Notes: generated from the letters alone by a model not told the origin. Counted from the stretch's first letter, positions 34,062 to 43,148 are shown. The stretch: 64,000 bases of DNA from Asticcacaulis sp. (GCF_027484505.1 NZ_JAIXSV010000301.1:25906-89905); one strand, 5' to 3'. A program made the numbers and translations.

Positions 34062-34472
34062 ATGACCCAGACCCGACGCCTTTTGCTCAGTACACTCCTG
34101 TGCGCCTTTGCCATGCCCGCACTGGCTTCCGAAGCCAAGAAGGAGGGCGGTGAGCCCTATGTCAAGCTGGCCCCCGTGGCCTTGCCGGTCACCGAGAATG
34201 GTCGTGTCATCAACTACCTGTTTGTGACCCTGCGCATCAACCTGACGGCCAAGGCCGACGTCAATGCGCTGCGACTCAAGGAACCCTATTTCCGTGACCT
34301 CCTGATCCGTGCAGCGCACAAGCAAAGTTTCGCGCTGCCGAACAAGCGCGACACGCTGGACGAGGCGCGGTTCAAAAAGGTGATGATCCCGGAATTCACC
34401 AAGATCGCCGGGGTCGGCAATATCGAAACCTTGGAAATACTGGCGCAAAACCCCAAGAAGTTGATGAACTGA
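34062..34472 (+). CDS. Secreted protein with FliL-like C-terminal domain
   Basis: A 136-residue protein with a signal peptide (RRLLLSTLLCAFAMPALAS, cleavage near residue 23) and no other membrane segment. The mature part contains VKLAPVALPVTENGRVINYLFVTLRINL and a helix with PYFRDLLIRAAHKQSF. This pattern resembles the C-terminal domain of FliL, the flagellar basal-body protein, but without FliL's N-terminal anchor. It lies between thiL and hppA and not in a flagellar operon, so a motor role is doubtful. Function is unknown. ATG 34062 is the only good start. Confidence 0.6.
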   Translation: MTQTRRLLLSTLLCAFAMPALASEAKKEGGEPYVKLAPVALPVTENGRVINYLFVTLRINLTAKADVNALRLKEPYFRDLLIRAAHKQSFALPNKRDTLDEARFKKVMIPEFTKIAGVGNIETLEILAQNPKKLMN

Positions 34473-34702
34473 CGGTGTGTCGCCACCGCTGATACGGCAA
34501 GTGTTCACGGGTTCGTGAAGTCTGAATACCGGTTGCGGCGCAATAAATGTGCGACATTTTGCGGCGATTACTTTCGCAATTACCTAACTTGCACCTGTCT
34601 GAAAGTTGCGGCACTCTCCTGACCTTGCCGGGAGGGGTATGGACGTGCCTGCCCGGTACGCGCGCCACCCGGCGCGCCACAACATAACGACAGGGGTTTG
34701 GT

Positions 34703-36853
34703 ATGACGTCATGGATAGGGCTGGTCATAGCGGCTGGCGTGTTAGGTTTGGTGTATGGGGTCGTTCAGACCCTTAGTCTGCTTAAAAAACCACAGGGCAA
34801 CGCCCGGATGCAGGAAATCGCTGCGGCGATTCAGGAAGGGGCCGGGGCCTATCTCAAGCGGCAATATACGACGATTGCCATTGTCGGCGTGGTCATCTTT
34901 ATCGCGGCCTTTCTGGTGCTGGGCACCTATGCCGCGGTTGGGTTCCTGATCGGGGCGGTCCTGTCCGGGGCGGCGGGTTTTGCCGGAATGCTGATTTCGG
35001 TACGCGCCAATGTACGCACCGCCGAAGCCGCATCGCACAGCCTGCAACAGGGGCTGAACCTCGCCTTTGGCGCCGGGGCCGTGACCGGCCTGTTCGTCGC
35101 GTCGGGCGCTCTACTGGGCGTGGCGGGTTATTATTTCATACTGACGGACGTGCTGGGCCTTGAGGCCACCAGCCGTCCGGTGATCGACGCCCTTGTGGCG
35201 CTGGGCTTTGGTGCGTCGCTGATCTCGATTTTCGCGCGTCTGGGCGGCGGTATCTTCACCAAGGGGGCCGATGTCGGCGGCGACATGGTGGGCAAGGTCG
35301 AGGCGGGCATCCCCGAAGACGACCCGCGTAACCCAGCTACCATTGCCGACAATGTGGGCGACAATGTCGGCGACTGTGCCGGCATGGCGGCGGACCTGTT
35401 TGAAACCTATGCGGTGACGACGGTCGCCACCATGGTGCTGGGGGCGATCTTCTTCGCGGGCACGGCTCTGGTCGGGCCGATGATGCTGCTACCGCTGGTC
35501 ATCTGTGGCGCGTGTATCATCACCTCAATCATCGGCACCTTCTTTGTCCGTCTGGGCAAGGACAACCACATTATGAACGCCCTGTATAAAGGCCTGATCG
35601 TTACCGGCGTGCTGTCTATCGGCGCGCTGGCGGCGGTAATCGAACTGGTGATCGGCTTTGATACCCCCATCACCTATGCGGGCGCGCCGGCGGGCTTTAC
35701 CGGTCTGACCCTGTTCTGGTGCGGCCTGATCGGGCTGGCGGTTACGGCGGGCTTTATTGTTGTCACCGAGTACTATACCGGCACGGGCAAGCGCCCCGTG
35801 GTGTCGATCGCGCAGGCCTCGGTTACCGGGCATGGCACCAATGTCATTCAGGGCCTGGCCGTTTCGATGGAAGCTACGGCCATTCCGGCTCTGATCATCG
35901 TCGGCGGCATTATCGGCTGTTACCTGCTGGCCGGGCTCTATGGCATCGCCATTGCCACCACCACCATGCTGGCTTTGGCCGGGATGATCGTGGCACTGGA
36001 TGCTTTCGGGCCGGTCACCGACAATGCCGGGGGGATCGCCGAAATGGCGGGCCTCGATAAGGCGGTGCGCCACACCACCGACGCGCTGGACGCCGTGGGC
36101 AATACCACCAAGGCCGTCACTAAGGGTTATGCTATCGGTTCGGCCGGTCTGGGGGCACTGGTTCTGTTTGCCGCCTATACGTCTGACCTCAAATATTTCG
36201 CGGCCAATGCGGCACCGGGCTCCTTCTTTGAGGGACTGGGCGAACTGACCTTCTCCCTGTCGTCGCCGTGGGTGGTGGTGGGTCTGCTGATCGGTGGTCT
36301 TTTGCCCTATCTCTTTGGCGGTATGGGCATGACGGCGGTCGGCAAGGCGGCACAGGCCGTGGTCGAAGAGGTGCGGCGTCAGTTCCGCGAAGACCCCGGC
36401 ATCATGGCCGGGACGTCCAAGCCCAACTATGGCCGTGCCGTGGATATGCTGACCAAGGCGGCTATTCGTGAAATGGTCGTTCCTTCCCTGCTGCCCGTCC
36501 TGTCGCCACTGGTCCTGTTTGGGATCGTCTATGCCATAGGTGGCGCGGTTCCGGCCTTTGAGGCGCTGGGGGCCATGCTGCTGGGGGTGATCGTCACCGG
36601 CCTGTTCGTCGCCATTTCGATGACGTCGGGCGGCGGGGCCTGGGACAACGCCAAAAAGTCGTTCGAGGACGGTTTCGTGGATAAGGACGGCGTGCGCCAT
36701 CTCAAGGGCTCTGAGGCGCACAAGGCCTCGGTGACGGGCGACACGGTGGGCGATCCGTATAAGGACACGGCGGGCCCGGCGGTCAATCCGATGATCAAGA
36801 TCACCAATATCGTCGCGTTACTGCTGCTGGCGGTCCTAGCCCATATAGCCTGA
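34703..36853 (+). CDS. hppA: Membrane-bound proton-pumping pyrophosphatase
   Basis: HppA couples hydrolysis of pyrophosphate to outward proton pumping across the inner membrane. The 716-residue protein has some sixteen hydrophobic helices and the catalytic motifs [42 protein letters not shown] and [16 protein letters not shown]. The lysine in GNTTKA is the marker of potassium-independent pumps; potassium-dependent types have alanine there. It sits alone in its transcript with a 230-base upstream region. A weak hairpin follows the stop. Confidence 0.95.
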   Translation: MTSWIGLVIAAGVLGLVYGVVQTLSLLKKPQGNARMQEIAAAIQEGAGAYLKRQYTTIAIVGVVIFIAAFLVLGTYAAVGFLIGAVLSGAAGFAGMLISVRANVRTAEAASHSLQQGLNLAFGAGAVTGLFVASGALLGVAGYYFILTDVLGLEATSRPVIDALVALGFGASLISIFARLGGGIFTKGADVGGDMVGKVEAGIPEDDPRNPATIADNVGDNVGDCAGMAADLFETYAVTTVATMVLGAIFFAGTALVGPMMLLPLVICGACIITSIIGTFFVRLGKDNHIMNALYKGLIVTGVLSIGALAAVIELVIGFDTPITYAGAPAGFTGLTLFWCGLIGLAVTAGFIVVTEYYTGTGKRPVVSIAQASVTGHGTNVIQGLAVSMEATAIPALIIVGGIIGCYLLAGLYGIAIATTTMLALAGMIVALDAFGPVTDNAGGIAEMAGLDKAVRHTTDALDAVGNTTKAVTKGYAIGSAGLGALVLFAAYTSDLKYFAANAAPGSFFEGLGELTFSLSSPWVVVGLLIGGLLPYLFGGMGMTAVGKAAQAVVEEVRRQFREDPGIMAGTSKPNYGRAVDMLTKAAIREMVVPSLLPVLSPLVLFGIVYAIGGAVPAFEALGAMLLGVIVTGLFVAISMTSGGGAWDNAKKSFEDGFVDKDGVRHLKGSEAHKASVTGDTVGDPYKDTAGPAVNPMIKITNIVALLLLAVLAHIA

Positions 36854-36860
36854 TCGCTGA

Positions 36861-36888
36861 AGAGCGGTGTTCGTATGGGCGCCGCTCT
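36861..36888 (+). terminator. Weak hairpin after hppA
   Basis: agagcggtg (36861-36869) pairs with cgccgctct (36880-36888) with one wobble; a CT-rich stretch follows rather than a T-run. Confidence 0.4.
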
Positions 36889-36939
36889 CTCCTCAGATGG
36901 CTGCAGATAGACCGAGCGCGGGGCTGGCCTTTTAGGGGA

Positions 36940-37051
36940 AACCACAGATTACACAGATTTCACAGATTATGCGGTTCAAGTGGCAAGCGATCGCTGCCGA
37001 GTGCTCCACGGCGCGAAGCGCCAATCTGTGAAATCTGTGTAATCTGTGGTT
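36940..37051. repeat. Element bounded by CACAGATT-type terminal inverted repeats, copy 2
   Basis: A perfect 29-bp inverted repeat: the left arm at 36940-36968 contains three tandem cacagatt units, and the right arm at 37023-37051 is its exact reverse complement. A 54-base interior has no coding potential. It fills much of the 324-base gap between hppA and the next gene. Same ends as the larger element at 19261-19545, but a different interior. The rest of the gap shows nothing else recognisable. Confidence 0.8.
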
Positions 37052-37177
37052 CTCAAAAAACTGTCGTTATGAGCGGAAGTGACTCTGATCTTAATATCTC
37101 CATACCCTTCGTCAGGGCGTTCGTTTATATATGACGTAATGAACCTATACCCTTCCAAACATTGATGATGGGGTTGC

Positions 37178-37411
37178 ATGAAGCTAATGGATAAGGTCTA
37201 TATTCTGCATCACATCCGCGAGGATGACGAATATGGAGATGATGCGAAGCTGATCGGTGTTTACCAGTCCGAGGATGCTGCTCGATTGGCCATTTGCCGC
37301 CTCAAAGACTCACCGGGATTCCGCGACCACCCAAAAGGTTTCGGTATAGACGAATATTACCTTGACCGAGATAACTGGGGCGAAGGGTTCGAGACCACAG
37401 GTGAGAAGTAA
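37178..37411 (+). CDS. Small DUF7336-like protein
   Basis: A 77-residue, acidic protein with no signal or membrane segment. It begins with VYILHHIREDDEYGDDAKLIGVYQSEDAARLAI, a pattern of one strand, an acidic turn and a helix that I associate with small DUF7336-type proteins scattered in bacteria. It ends in a sequence rich in D, W and G. Its base composition is less GC-rich than neighbours, and it lies just after a repeat element, which together suggest acquisition. It is followed by a strong terminator. Start could also be ATG 37187. Function unknown. Confidence 0.6.
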   Translation: MKLMDKVYILHHIREDDEYGDDAKLIGVYQSEDAARLAICRLKDSPGFRDHPKGFGIDEYYLDRDNWGEGFETTGEK

Positions 37412-37416
37412 AATTA

Positions 37417-37460
37417 AACAAAAACCCCCTCCAGAGACGTCTCCGGAGGGGGTTTTCATG
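37417..37460. terminator. Strong bidirectional terminator
   Basis: Perfect stem aaaaccccctcc (37421-37432) with ggagggggtttt (37445-37456), A-tract on one side and T-tract on the other, with an inner agacgtct palindrome. It lies between the small 77-residue gene and the convergent OmlA gene. Confidence 0.9.
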
Positions 37461-37477
37461 TTCGCACTGAGCGAAAA

Positions 37478-37969
37478 CTATTCGCGGCGGCGCTGGCCGC
37501 CCGGATTGGTGTCTTCTTCGTTGGTAATCGTCTGGCGGCCGACATTGCCCAGAATCTGCTCCAGCGCCGTCAGTTCACGGCCGCGAGTCGGCGTCTTGTT
37601 GGGGTTCAGCGCGATGTCACGGCTGTCGGCCAGCGACAGGGTCTTCACGGTTTTGACCGCCTGCGTCTCCTTGTCGAATTCGACGATGGTGACGCTGCGC
37701 GAGGTCAGGGTCGCGGGCTTATAGGTCATTTTCGAGGTCGTCTGCGTGATATAGTACCAGACGCCGGGGTCGAAGGTGGCGACCTGAGACGGAGAGCCGA
37801 ACTTGGTGCGCACACTGGTCTGCGTATCCTCACCCACCTTGATGTCGGTGGCGGGATTGGCTTCGATAGCGAGATAGCCCTGACGCGAAACGCTGGGGGC
37901 GCAGGCGCCAAGCGTGGAAGCGGCGGCGGCAACGGCGGCGAGGGCCAGAAGGGTGGACGGCTTGATCAT
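37478..37969 (-). CDS. OmlA/SmpA (BamE)-family outer-membrane lipoprotein
   Basis: Outer-membrane lipoprotein homologous to BamE, part of the beta-barrel assembly machinery. The 163-residue protein has a lipoprotein signal ending in the lipobox TLGAC, then a domain with EDTQTSVRTKFGSPSQVATFDPGVWYYI, matching the OmlA fold (the KFGSPS...WYY pattern). A basic tail, GGQRRRE, ends the protein. ATG 37969 places the signal at the N terminus. The gene diverges from the cytochrome bc1 chaperone gene with 115 bases between. Confidence 0.88.
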   Translation of the reverse strand: MIKPSTLLALAAVAAAASTLGACAPSVSRQGYLAIEANPATDIKVGEDTQTSVRTKFGSPSQVATFDPGVWYYITQTTSKMTYKPATLTSRSVTIVEFDKETQAVKTVKTLSLADSRDIALNPNKTPTRGRELTALEQILGNVGRQTITNEEDTNPGGQRRRE

Positions 37970-38084
37970 CAGGTTCCGTTCGGGTTTGACCTTGGGTGCC
38001 AGACTGTTTAGTGCAATCTTGGGGCCGAATGAAGGCCATAAATATTCCGGCTTGGCAAGAACGCAAACGGAGACGGGGACGTAA

Positions 38085-38684
38085 ATGCTCGACAAATTCC
38101 TCAGCTCGCTCGGCGAAAGTCTGGGTCTGAAAAAGCCCAGTCCGACGCGCGTGGCCGGCGAAGCCCTCTATGCGGCGGCCGTGGCGCAGTCGCGTCAGGT
38201 CGTTTTCTATACCGATTACGGCGTGAAGGATGAGATCGGGGCGCGATTCGAGCTTCTGGTGCTGCATGTCGTCCTGCTGATTAACCGCCTGAAATCAGAC
38301 GAGGAACAGTACCGCGAAACCTCTCAGGCCCTGTTCGATTCGCTGCTGCTGGCGCTGGACGACACGCTGCGCGAACAGGGGGTGGGCGACCTGACCGTGC
38401 CGAAAAAGATGAAAAAGCTCAGCCAGCAGGTCTATACGCGGCTGGTGCGCTGGAACGAAATCTGGGAGGAGGCGGGAGCAGAGGACGCGACCGCCGCGCA
38501 GGCCGATTACCTGCTGCGCACCGTCTATGCCACGGATGACACCCCGGACCCGCAGGCCCCTCTGTGGGCGGCGGGTTTGAGCGCCTATATGGATGAGGTT
38601 CGCACGCAGGTGCGTGCAGACAGATTGCTGGCCGGTGAGGTAAACTGGCCGGAAGTAACGCGTTTAAATACCAAGGAGAACTGA
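38085..38684 (+). CDS. Ubiquinol-cytochrome c chaperone family protein (CBP3-like)
   Basis: The 199-residue helical protein resembles the CBP3/UQCC1 family that assists cytochrome b maturation in the bc1 complex. Key segments are RVAGEALYAAAVAQSRQVVFYTDYGVKDEIGARFELLVLH and the middle YRETSQALFDSLLLALDD, followed by VPKKMKKLSQQVYTRL, typical for the domain. The DUF177 gene follows after three bases. The OmlA, CBP3, DUF177 and plsX order is common in alphaproteobacteria. There is no signal peptide, as expected for an assembly factor facing the cytoplasm. Confidence 0.85.
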   Translation: MLDKFLSSLGESLGLKKPSPTRVAGEALYAAAVAQSRQVVFYTDYGVKDEIGARFELLVLHVVLLINRLKSDEEQYRETSQALFDSLLLALDDTLREQGVGDLTVPKKMKKLSQQVYTRLVRWNEIWEEAGAEDATAAQADYLLRTVYATDDTPDPQAPLWAAGLSAYMDEVRTQVRADRLLAGEVNWPEVTRLNTKEN

Positions 38685-38687
38685 GCC

Positions 38688-39224
38688 ATGACCGAAGCCG
38701 ATGCCCCGCTGTGGACGCACACTGTGCGCTTTGACGAGGCCTTTCGCGGGCTCGATCTGACCCTGACGGCCGATGCGGCGCGCCGCACGCTGATCGCCGA
38801 AAACTTCGGCATGATCGAATTGCACGACCTGACGGCAAAGGTCACGACGAAAGGCCGCAAATCACCGGGCAGCGATGAGGTGATTGTCGATGTCGATCTG
38901 AGCGGTGAAGTGACGCAGGAATGCGGCGTGACGCTCGATCCCTTCCGTCACCCCATCGCGGCGCGCATCGACGTCGTGGTGGTGGCGCAGGCGCGCAAGA
39001 GCAAGGGCGACGAGGAAGAAAGTGAACTGAGCGTCGAAGACCTCGACCTGCCGGATGTGGCCCTCAATGGTCAGATCGATGTCGGTCAGTACGTCATCGA
39101 AGCGCTGGGTGAAGCCTATGATCCCTTTGCGCGCAAGCCCGGTGCTGTGTTCGAGGAACCGGATCAGCCGAAGGAGCCGTCGCCTTTCGCCGTGCTGTCG
39201 CGCCTGAAAGGTGATGACGCCTGA
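38688..39224 (+). CDS. DUF177 (YceD) family protein
   Basis: A 178-residue acidic protein of the YceD family, whose members are tied to ribosome or 23S rRNA accumulation in plants and bacteria. The family signature is in the stretch starting EVIVDVDLSGEVTQECGVTLDPF, followed by acidic EEESELSVEDLDLPDV, and YDPFARKPG near the end. In most proteobacteria yceD precedes rpmF; here rpmF lies 4.7 kb away and plsX comes next, as in relatives. The downstream 149 bases hold a possible 46-codon frame that is not convincing. Confidence 0.87.
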   Translation: MTEADAPLWTHTVRFDEAFRGLDLTLTADAARRTLIAENFGMIELHDLTAKVTTKGRKSPGSDEVIVDVDLSGEVTQECGVTLDPFRHPIAARIDVVVVAQARKSKGDEEESELSVEDLDLPDVALNGQIDVGQYVIEALGEAYDPFARKPGAVFEEPDQPKEPSPFAVLSRLKGDDA

Positions 39225-39373
39225 GTGCGCGACCTGAAAAAGCATCTTGATAAGTTCGGCGGGGGCGTTATCGTCCGCCGCCTCGGGGACTCGTCTTATT
39301 TCCACCTTCCGGCCTTGCGCCGGAGGGTCTATAAGGACGGCCCTGGCACCCCTGTGAGGTCTTAGAGCGTCCC

Positions 39374-40507
39374 TTGTCTTCCCCTGATCCTATTTCGTCG
39401 TCCGAAGCGCCTGTGGGAGGCATAGGCGTCGCCCCTGAGGGCACGGTTGTTATCGCAATCGATGCCATGGGCGGTGATCATGGCCCCCGTGTGACTGTGC
39501 CGGGTACGGCAGAGGCGCTGAAGCGCGACGGTTCGGGCCGCTTGCGCTTTCTGCTGCACGGCGATGAGGCGTTGATTGCGCCGGAACTGGCCAAATGTCC
39601 GGAATTGAAGGTCGTCGCCACCATCGTTCATACCGATCAGTCGGTGGCGATGGATGAAAAGCCGGCTCAGGCCCTGCGACGCCGGACAACCAGCCTGTTT
39701 ATGGCCATTTCCTCGGTCAAAAGCGGTGCGGCCCATGCGGTCGTCTCGGCAGGAAACACCGGCGCGCTGATGGCGCTGTCGAAGATGATCCTCAAGATGA
39801 TCACCGAAGACCTCGAGCGGCCGCCGATCGCCTGCTCGTGGCCGAATGCCAAGGGCGGTATGGGGACGGTGCTCGATGTCGGGGCCAATGTGACCTCCGA
39901 TGCCAATCAGCTGATCGAATTTGCCGTCATGGGCACGGCCTTCCACCGCGCCGTGCGCGGCAAGGATAAACCGACGGTCGGACTGCTTAATGTCGGCTCC
40001 GAGGACGTCAAGGGTCATGAGGAGGTGCGTGAGGCGCACCGTCTCCTGCGCGAAGGCGTGGACGGTATTCATTACTACGGGTTTGTCGAAGGCGACGATA
40101 TCGGCAAGGGGACGGTGGACGTGGTCGTCACCGACGGCTTTACGGGCAACATCGCTCTGAAAACCGCCGAAGGTACGGCCAAGTTCGTCAAAAACCTGTT
40201 CAAGGACGCGCTGACCTCTTCGCTGCTGTCCAAGCTGGGGGCGCTTCTTGCCGCGCCAGCGCTGCGGGCCATGGCCAAGACGGTCGATCCCGGCGCGGCC
40301 AATGGCGGCCCGCTTCTGGGGCTCAACGGCATTGTCGTCAAAAGCCACGGCGGGGCCGAGGCCTGGGCCTATTCCAATGCCGTGAGCGTCGCCATTTCTC
40401 TGGCCGCCAGTGCCTATGCGACGGACATCCGCAAGGCGCTGGCCCACGTTCGCAAGACGCATGTCGCGTCGCCCGAAACGCCGCAACCCCCGCACATGGC
40501 GGATTAG
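39374..40507 (+). CDS. plsX: Phosphate acyltransferase PlsX
   Basis: PlsX makes acyl-phosphate from acyl-ACP for membrane phospholipid synthesis. The 377-residue protein has IAIDAMGGDHGP near the start (residues 27-39), LLHGDEALI, SAGNTGALMALSKM and NVGSEDVKGHEEV, with VVVTDGFTGNIALKTAEGTA near residue 255. The start is TTG 39374 followed by a 25-residue extension before the family core. The stop codon sits inside a strong hairpin, which separates plsX from fabH. Confidence 0.95.
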   Translation: MSSPDPISSSEAPVGGIGVAPEGTVVIAIDAMGGDHGPRVTVPGTAEALKRDGSGRLRFLLHGDEALIAPELAKCPELKVVATIVHTDQSVAMDEKPAQALRRRTTSLFMAISSVKSGAAHAVVSAGNTGALMALSKMILKMITEDLERPPIACSWPNAKGGMGTVLDVGANVTSDANQLIEFAVMGTAFHRAVRGKDKPTVGLLNVGSEDVKGHEEVREAHRLLREGVDGIHYYGFVEGDDIGKGTVDVVVTDGFTGNIALKTAEGTAKFVKNLFKDALTSSLLSKLGALLAAPALRAMAKTVDPGAANGGPLLGLNGIVVKSHGGAEAWAYSNAVSVAISLAASAYATDIRKALAHVRKTHVASPETPQPPHMAD

Positions 40508-40545
40508 AGCGAGATGATTTATGAAATCATCTCGCTCTAAGTTTT
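40506..40545 (+). terminator. Perfect 14-bp hairpin covering the plsX stop codon
   Basis: agagcgagatgatt (40506-40519) pairs with aatcatctcgctct (40525-40538) around a tatga loop, then aagttttt follows. A terminator is likely, but fabH downstream is usually co-transcribed with plsX, so partial read-through or attenuation is possible. Confidence 0.7.
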
Positions 40546-40554
40546 TGTCTGATC

Positions 40555-40598
40555 GCGCAATTTTCCCGAAAAGTGGTACCCACTTTGTCGGATTGCGC
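40555..40598. repeat. GAAAAGTG-type palindromic intergenic repeat, copy B
   Basis: gcgcaat...attgcgc with the inner arms ccgaaaagtgg and ccactttgtcgg. Related to the palindrome at 19311-19410. It lies in the leader of fabH, 20 bases before its start codon. Confidence 0.6.
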
Positions 40599-40617
40599 TT
40601 TAAAAGGTATCCTGAGC

Positions 40618-41598
40618 ATGAGCGTAACACGTACGGCGGTAACCGGCGTCGGCGGTTATCTGCCTGAGACGGTCCTCTCTAACGAGGACTTCACCCGCAT
40701 GGTGGATACCACGGACGAATGGATCGTGGCGCGCACCGGCATCCGCAAGCGTCACAAGGCGGGCGATGACCAGCTGACCAGCGATCTGGCCGTCGAAGCG
40801 GCGAAGATCGCGCTGGCGGCGGCAGGGCGCACGATTGAGGATATCGACCTCATTATCGTGGCCACCACCACGCCGGACATGACCTTTCCGTCCACCGCCT
40901 CGATCGTTCAGGCCAAGCTGGGCGTGCCGCGCGGCGCGGCCTTCGACGTGCAGGCGGTCTGTTCGGGATTCGTCTATGCCCTGAGCGTGGCTGATGGGTT
41001 TGTCGCGCGCGGCCTGTCGAAATGCGCTCTGGTCATCGGGGCAGAGGTGATGAGCCGAATCCTTGACTACACGGACCGTTCGACCTGCATCCTGTTCGGG
41101 GATGGGGCCGGGGCTGTGGTGCTGGAACCCGCCGAGGGGCAGGGCACGGCGCAGGATACGGGTATCCTCAGCTTCGACCTGCAATGCGATGGTTCCAAGA
41201 CCGATCTTCTGTACGTCGATGGCGGGGTCTTTGATTCGGGTCAGCGCGTGGGCAAGATCCGCATGCAGGGCAATCAGGTGTTCAAGCACGCCGTGCAGAA
41301 AATCTCCGAAGCCGCCGAATCGGCCCTGCACAAGGCCGGGCTGGACCATCAGGCGGTGGACTGGTTCATCCCGCATCAGGCCAATCAGCGGATTCTGGAT
41401 GGTGTGGCTGACCGGCTGGGGATGGACCGCGCCAAGTTCATTTCGACCGTAGCGGAACATGCCAATACCTCGGCGGCTTCGATTCCGCTGGCCTGGTATG
41501 CCGGGATACAGGACGGACGGGTTAAAAAGGGCGATCTGGTGCTGATCGAAGCGTTGGGTGGCGGTCTGACCTGGGCGGCGGCGGCCATACGGTTGTAA
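40618..41598 (+). CDS. fabH: Beta-ketoacyl-ACP synthase III
   Basis: FabH starts fatty acid synthesis by condensing acetyl-CoA with malonyl-ACP. The 326-residue protein begins MSVTRTAVTGVGGYLPE and has the catalytic cysteine in VQAVCSGFVYAL (C115), the histidine in FIPHQANQRI, and the asparagine in EHANTSAASIP. Upstream in-frame sequence comes from the palindromic repeat and is not part of the protein. A stop-spanning hairpin follows, and ihfA begins 122 bases later. Confidence 0.96.
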   Translation: MSVTRTAVTGVGGYLPETVLSNEDFTRMVDTTDEWIVARTGIRKRHKAGDDQLTSDLAVEAAKIALAAAGRTIEDIDLIIVATTTPDMTFPSTASIVQAKLGVPRGAAFDVQAVCSGFVYALSVADGFVARGLSKCALVIGAEVMSRILDYTDRSTCILFGDGAGAVVLEPAEGQGTAQDTGILSFDLQCDGSKTDLLYVDGGVFDSGQRVGKIRMQGNQVFKHAVQKISEAAESALHKAGLDHQAVDWFIPHQANQRILDGVADRLGMDRAKFISTVAEHANTSAASIPLAWYAGIQDGRVKKGDLVLIEALGGGLTWAAAAIRL

Positions 41599-41610
41599 GG
41601 CCAACCGTAT
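41587..41610. terminator. Hairpin covering the fabH stop codon
   Basis: atacggttg (41587-41595) pairs perfectly with caaccgtat (41602-41610); the loop carries the TAA stop. No T-run follows, so termination is uncertain. Confidence 0.4.
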
Positions 41611-41720
41611 ATTGAGACGAAAATCTCATTTATTTGATGACAAGCCGCGTCCAACCCTTTGACGTGAACGGGAAAATGCGTATGGTTCCCTCTGATGGAT
41701 CATTCCGGAGGGGATTTGAT

Positions 41721-42023
41721 ATGAAAGCCACGACCCTGACCCGCGCCGAACTGTTCGAAGCGGTGCACAATGAGCTGGGCCTGCCGCGTCAGGAATGCGC
41801 CGCGCTGGTGGAGCGCACCCTCGATCTGGTCATTGATTCGCTGGAAAAGGGCGAGACGGTCAAGCTGTCGGGCTTTGGCGTGTTTCAGGTCCGCGAAAAG
41901 AACGCTCGCGTGGGCCGCAACCCCAAGACCGGCAAGCCGGCGGCCATTGATCCGCGCAAGGTCATCTCCTTCCGGGCTTCGCAGATCATGAAGGCGCGCG
42001 TTGATGCCGGCGTCGGCGAATAA
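41721..42023 (+). CDS. ihfA: Integration host factor subunit alpha
   Basis: IHF alpha forms a heterodimer with IHF beta that bends DNA sharply at specific sites. The 100-residue protein begins MKATTLTRAELFEAVHNELGL, has the conserved VKLSGFGVFQVREKNARVGRNPKTGKPAAI arm with the DNA-intercalating proline, and ends with a helix. ATG 41721 is preceded by a strong GGAGGGG. A MerR-type regulator follows, an order conserved in alphaproteobacteria. Confidence 0.95.
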   Translation: MKATTLTRAELFEAVHNELGLPRQECAALVERTLDLVIDSLEKGETVKLSGFGVFQVREKNARVGRNPKTGKPAAIDPRKVISFRASQIMKARVDAGVGE

Positions 42024-42045
42024 GTCGTAAAAAAGGCCAGTACAC

Positions 42046-42570
42046 GTGTCCAAGGGGCCTCTCGCCTTTCGTACCATTTCCGAAACCGCTGACGCGGTGG
42101 GCGTGCCCCAGCATGTGCTGCGGTTCTGGGAAACCAAGTTCACCTTTATCCGTCCGACCAAGCGCGCCGGGGGGCGCCGCTTCTATCGTCCGCAGGATAT
42201 CGACCTGCTGATGGGGGTGAAGGTGCTGCTGCACGATCGCGGCTATACGATTCGCGGCGTACAGAAGCTGTACAAGGACGAGGGGCAAAAGGCGCTGCTA
42301 TCGGCCGGGCAGGGCGGCAGCACCGCCTTTATAGCGGCGGCGGATGTTTACGCGGAACCTGACGATGCGCCGATGGAGGTCGTATCCACGCCGCCCTTAC
42401 CGCGTAAGGTCATGGCGGACAGTGCCGAACCGGCGTTTGATTTTGACGAAATGTCGGCCCTGCCGGTCGTTCGCGGCCTGAGCGAAGAGACGCGCACACG
42501 GCTTCTGGCCATCGCCCAAAGCCTCGAAAACGCGCAGAAAACCATGCTGCGCAGCCTGAAAGGGCTCTAA
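42046..42570 (+). CDS. MerR-family transcriptional regulator
   Basis: A 174-residue DNA-binding protein with an N-terminal winged helix-turn-helix of the MerR type: FRTISETADAVGVPQHVLRFWETKFTFIRP, then GRRFYRPQDIDLLMGVKVLLHDRGYTIRGVQKL. The rest is polar and disordered, without the metal-binding cysteines of MerR or CueR, and a short helix ends it. This protein type regularly follows ihfA in alphaproteobacteria; its regulon is not known to me. The start is GTG 42046. Confidence 0.88.
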   Translation: MSKGPLAFRTISETADAVGVPQHVLRFWETKFTFIRPTKRAGGRRFYRPQDIDLLMGVKVLLHDRGYTIRGVQKLYKDEGQKALLSAGQGGSTAFIAAADVYAEPDDAPMEVVSTPPLPRKVMADSAEPAFDFDEMSALPVVRGLSEETRTRLLAIAQSLENAQKTMLRSLKGL

Positions 42571-42678
42571 TCCGCCGCATGTGAGCGGTGGAAAACGTCT
42601 GTGGCCTATTGCAGGCCGCTTTATTCCTCTCTATAAGCCGCGTTCTCCTTACCAGGGGAGGCCTCTGTCAAGAGGTGT

Positions 42679-42755
<77 letters not shown>

Positions 42756-42756
42756 T

Positions 42757-42803
42757 TTAAACACATAAGGGTCGCCCCTCCGGGGCGGCCCTTATGTGTT
42801 TAA
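42757..42803. terminator. Long hairpin after tRNA-Pro(GGG)
   Basis: An almost perfect 22-bp stem: ttaaacacataaggg plus cgcccc on the left and ggggcg plus cccttatgtgtttaa on the right, with one wobble and a three-base loop. It starts two bases after the tRNA CCA end. No T-run follows. It may terminate or guide 3' processing. Confidence 0.6.
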
Positions 42804-43024
42804 GGTCTCCGCTCCAGTATCCGAACCGCGAAGGGGCACAGCTTGTGTGATTCCCAAAGCCCCACTCTCCGTTGCTATCCTCCGGTTTCTCCCCAACATA
42901 CTGCATTTTTTTGACGGCAAAGGCTTGCGTGAGTTCCGGCGTTTCCGTATAGAGCGGCCTCCAGACGCAGACGACCGGTTCCGGGCGTATGCGTATCCCT
43001 TATTTAAAGGGATGCCTTCTTTGT

Positions 43025-43102
<78 letters not shown>

Positions 43103-43103
43103 C

Positions 43104-43148
43104 AAAACAAAAGAGACGGTTCCTTATGGGACCGTCTCTTTTGTTTTT
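43104..43148. terminator. Terminator after tRNA-Pro(CGG), shared with convergent gene
   Basis: aaaacaaaagagacggt pairs perfectly with accgtctcttttgtttt, and T residues follow. It reaches the stop codon of the convergent glycine-zipper gene. Confidence 0.88.

Noticed and set aside
39225..39365. 46-codon frame between the DUF177 gene and plsX starting with GTG
   Set aside because: It starts directly after a stop codon and has a plausible basic composition, but no recognisable family and no clear ribosome-binding site; left as unproven.
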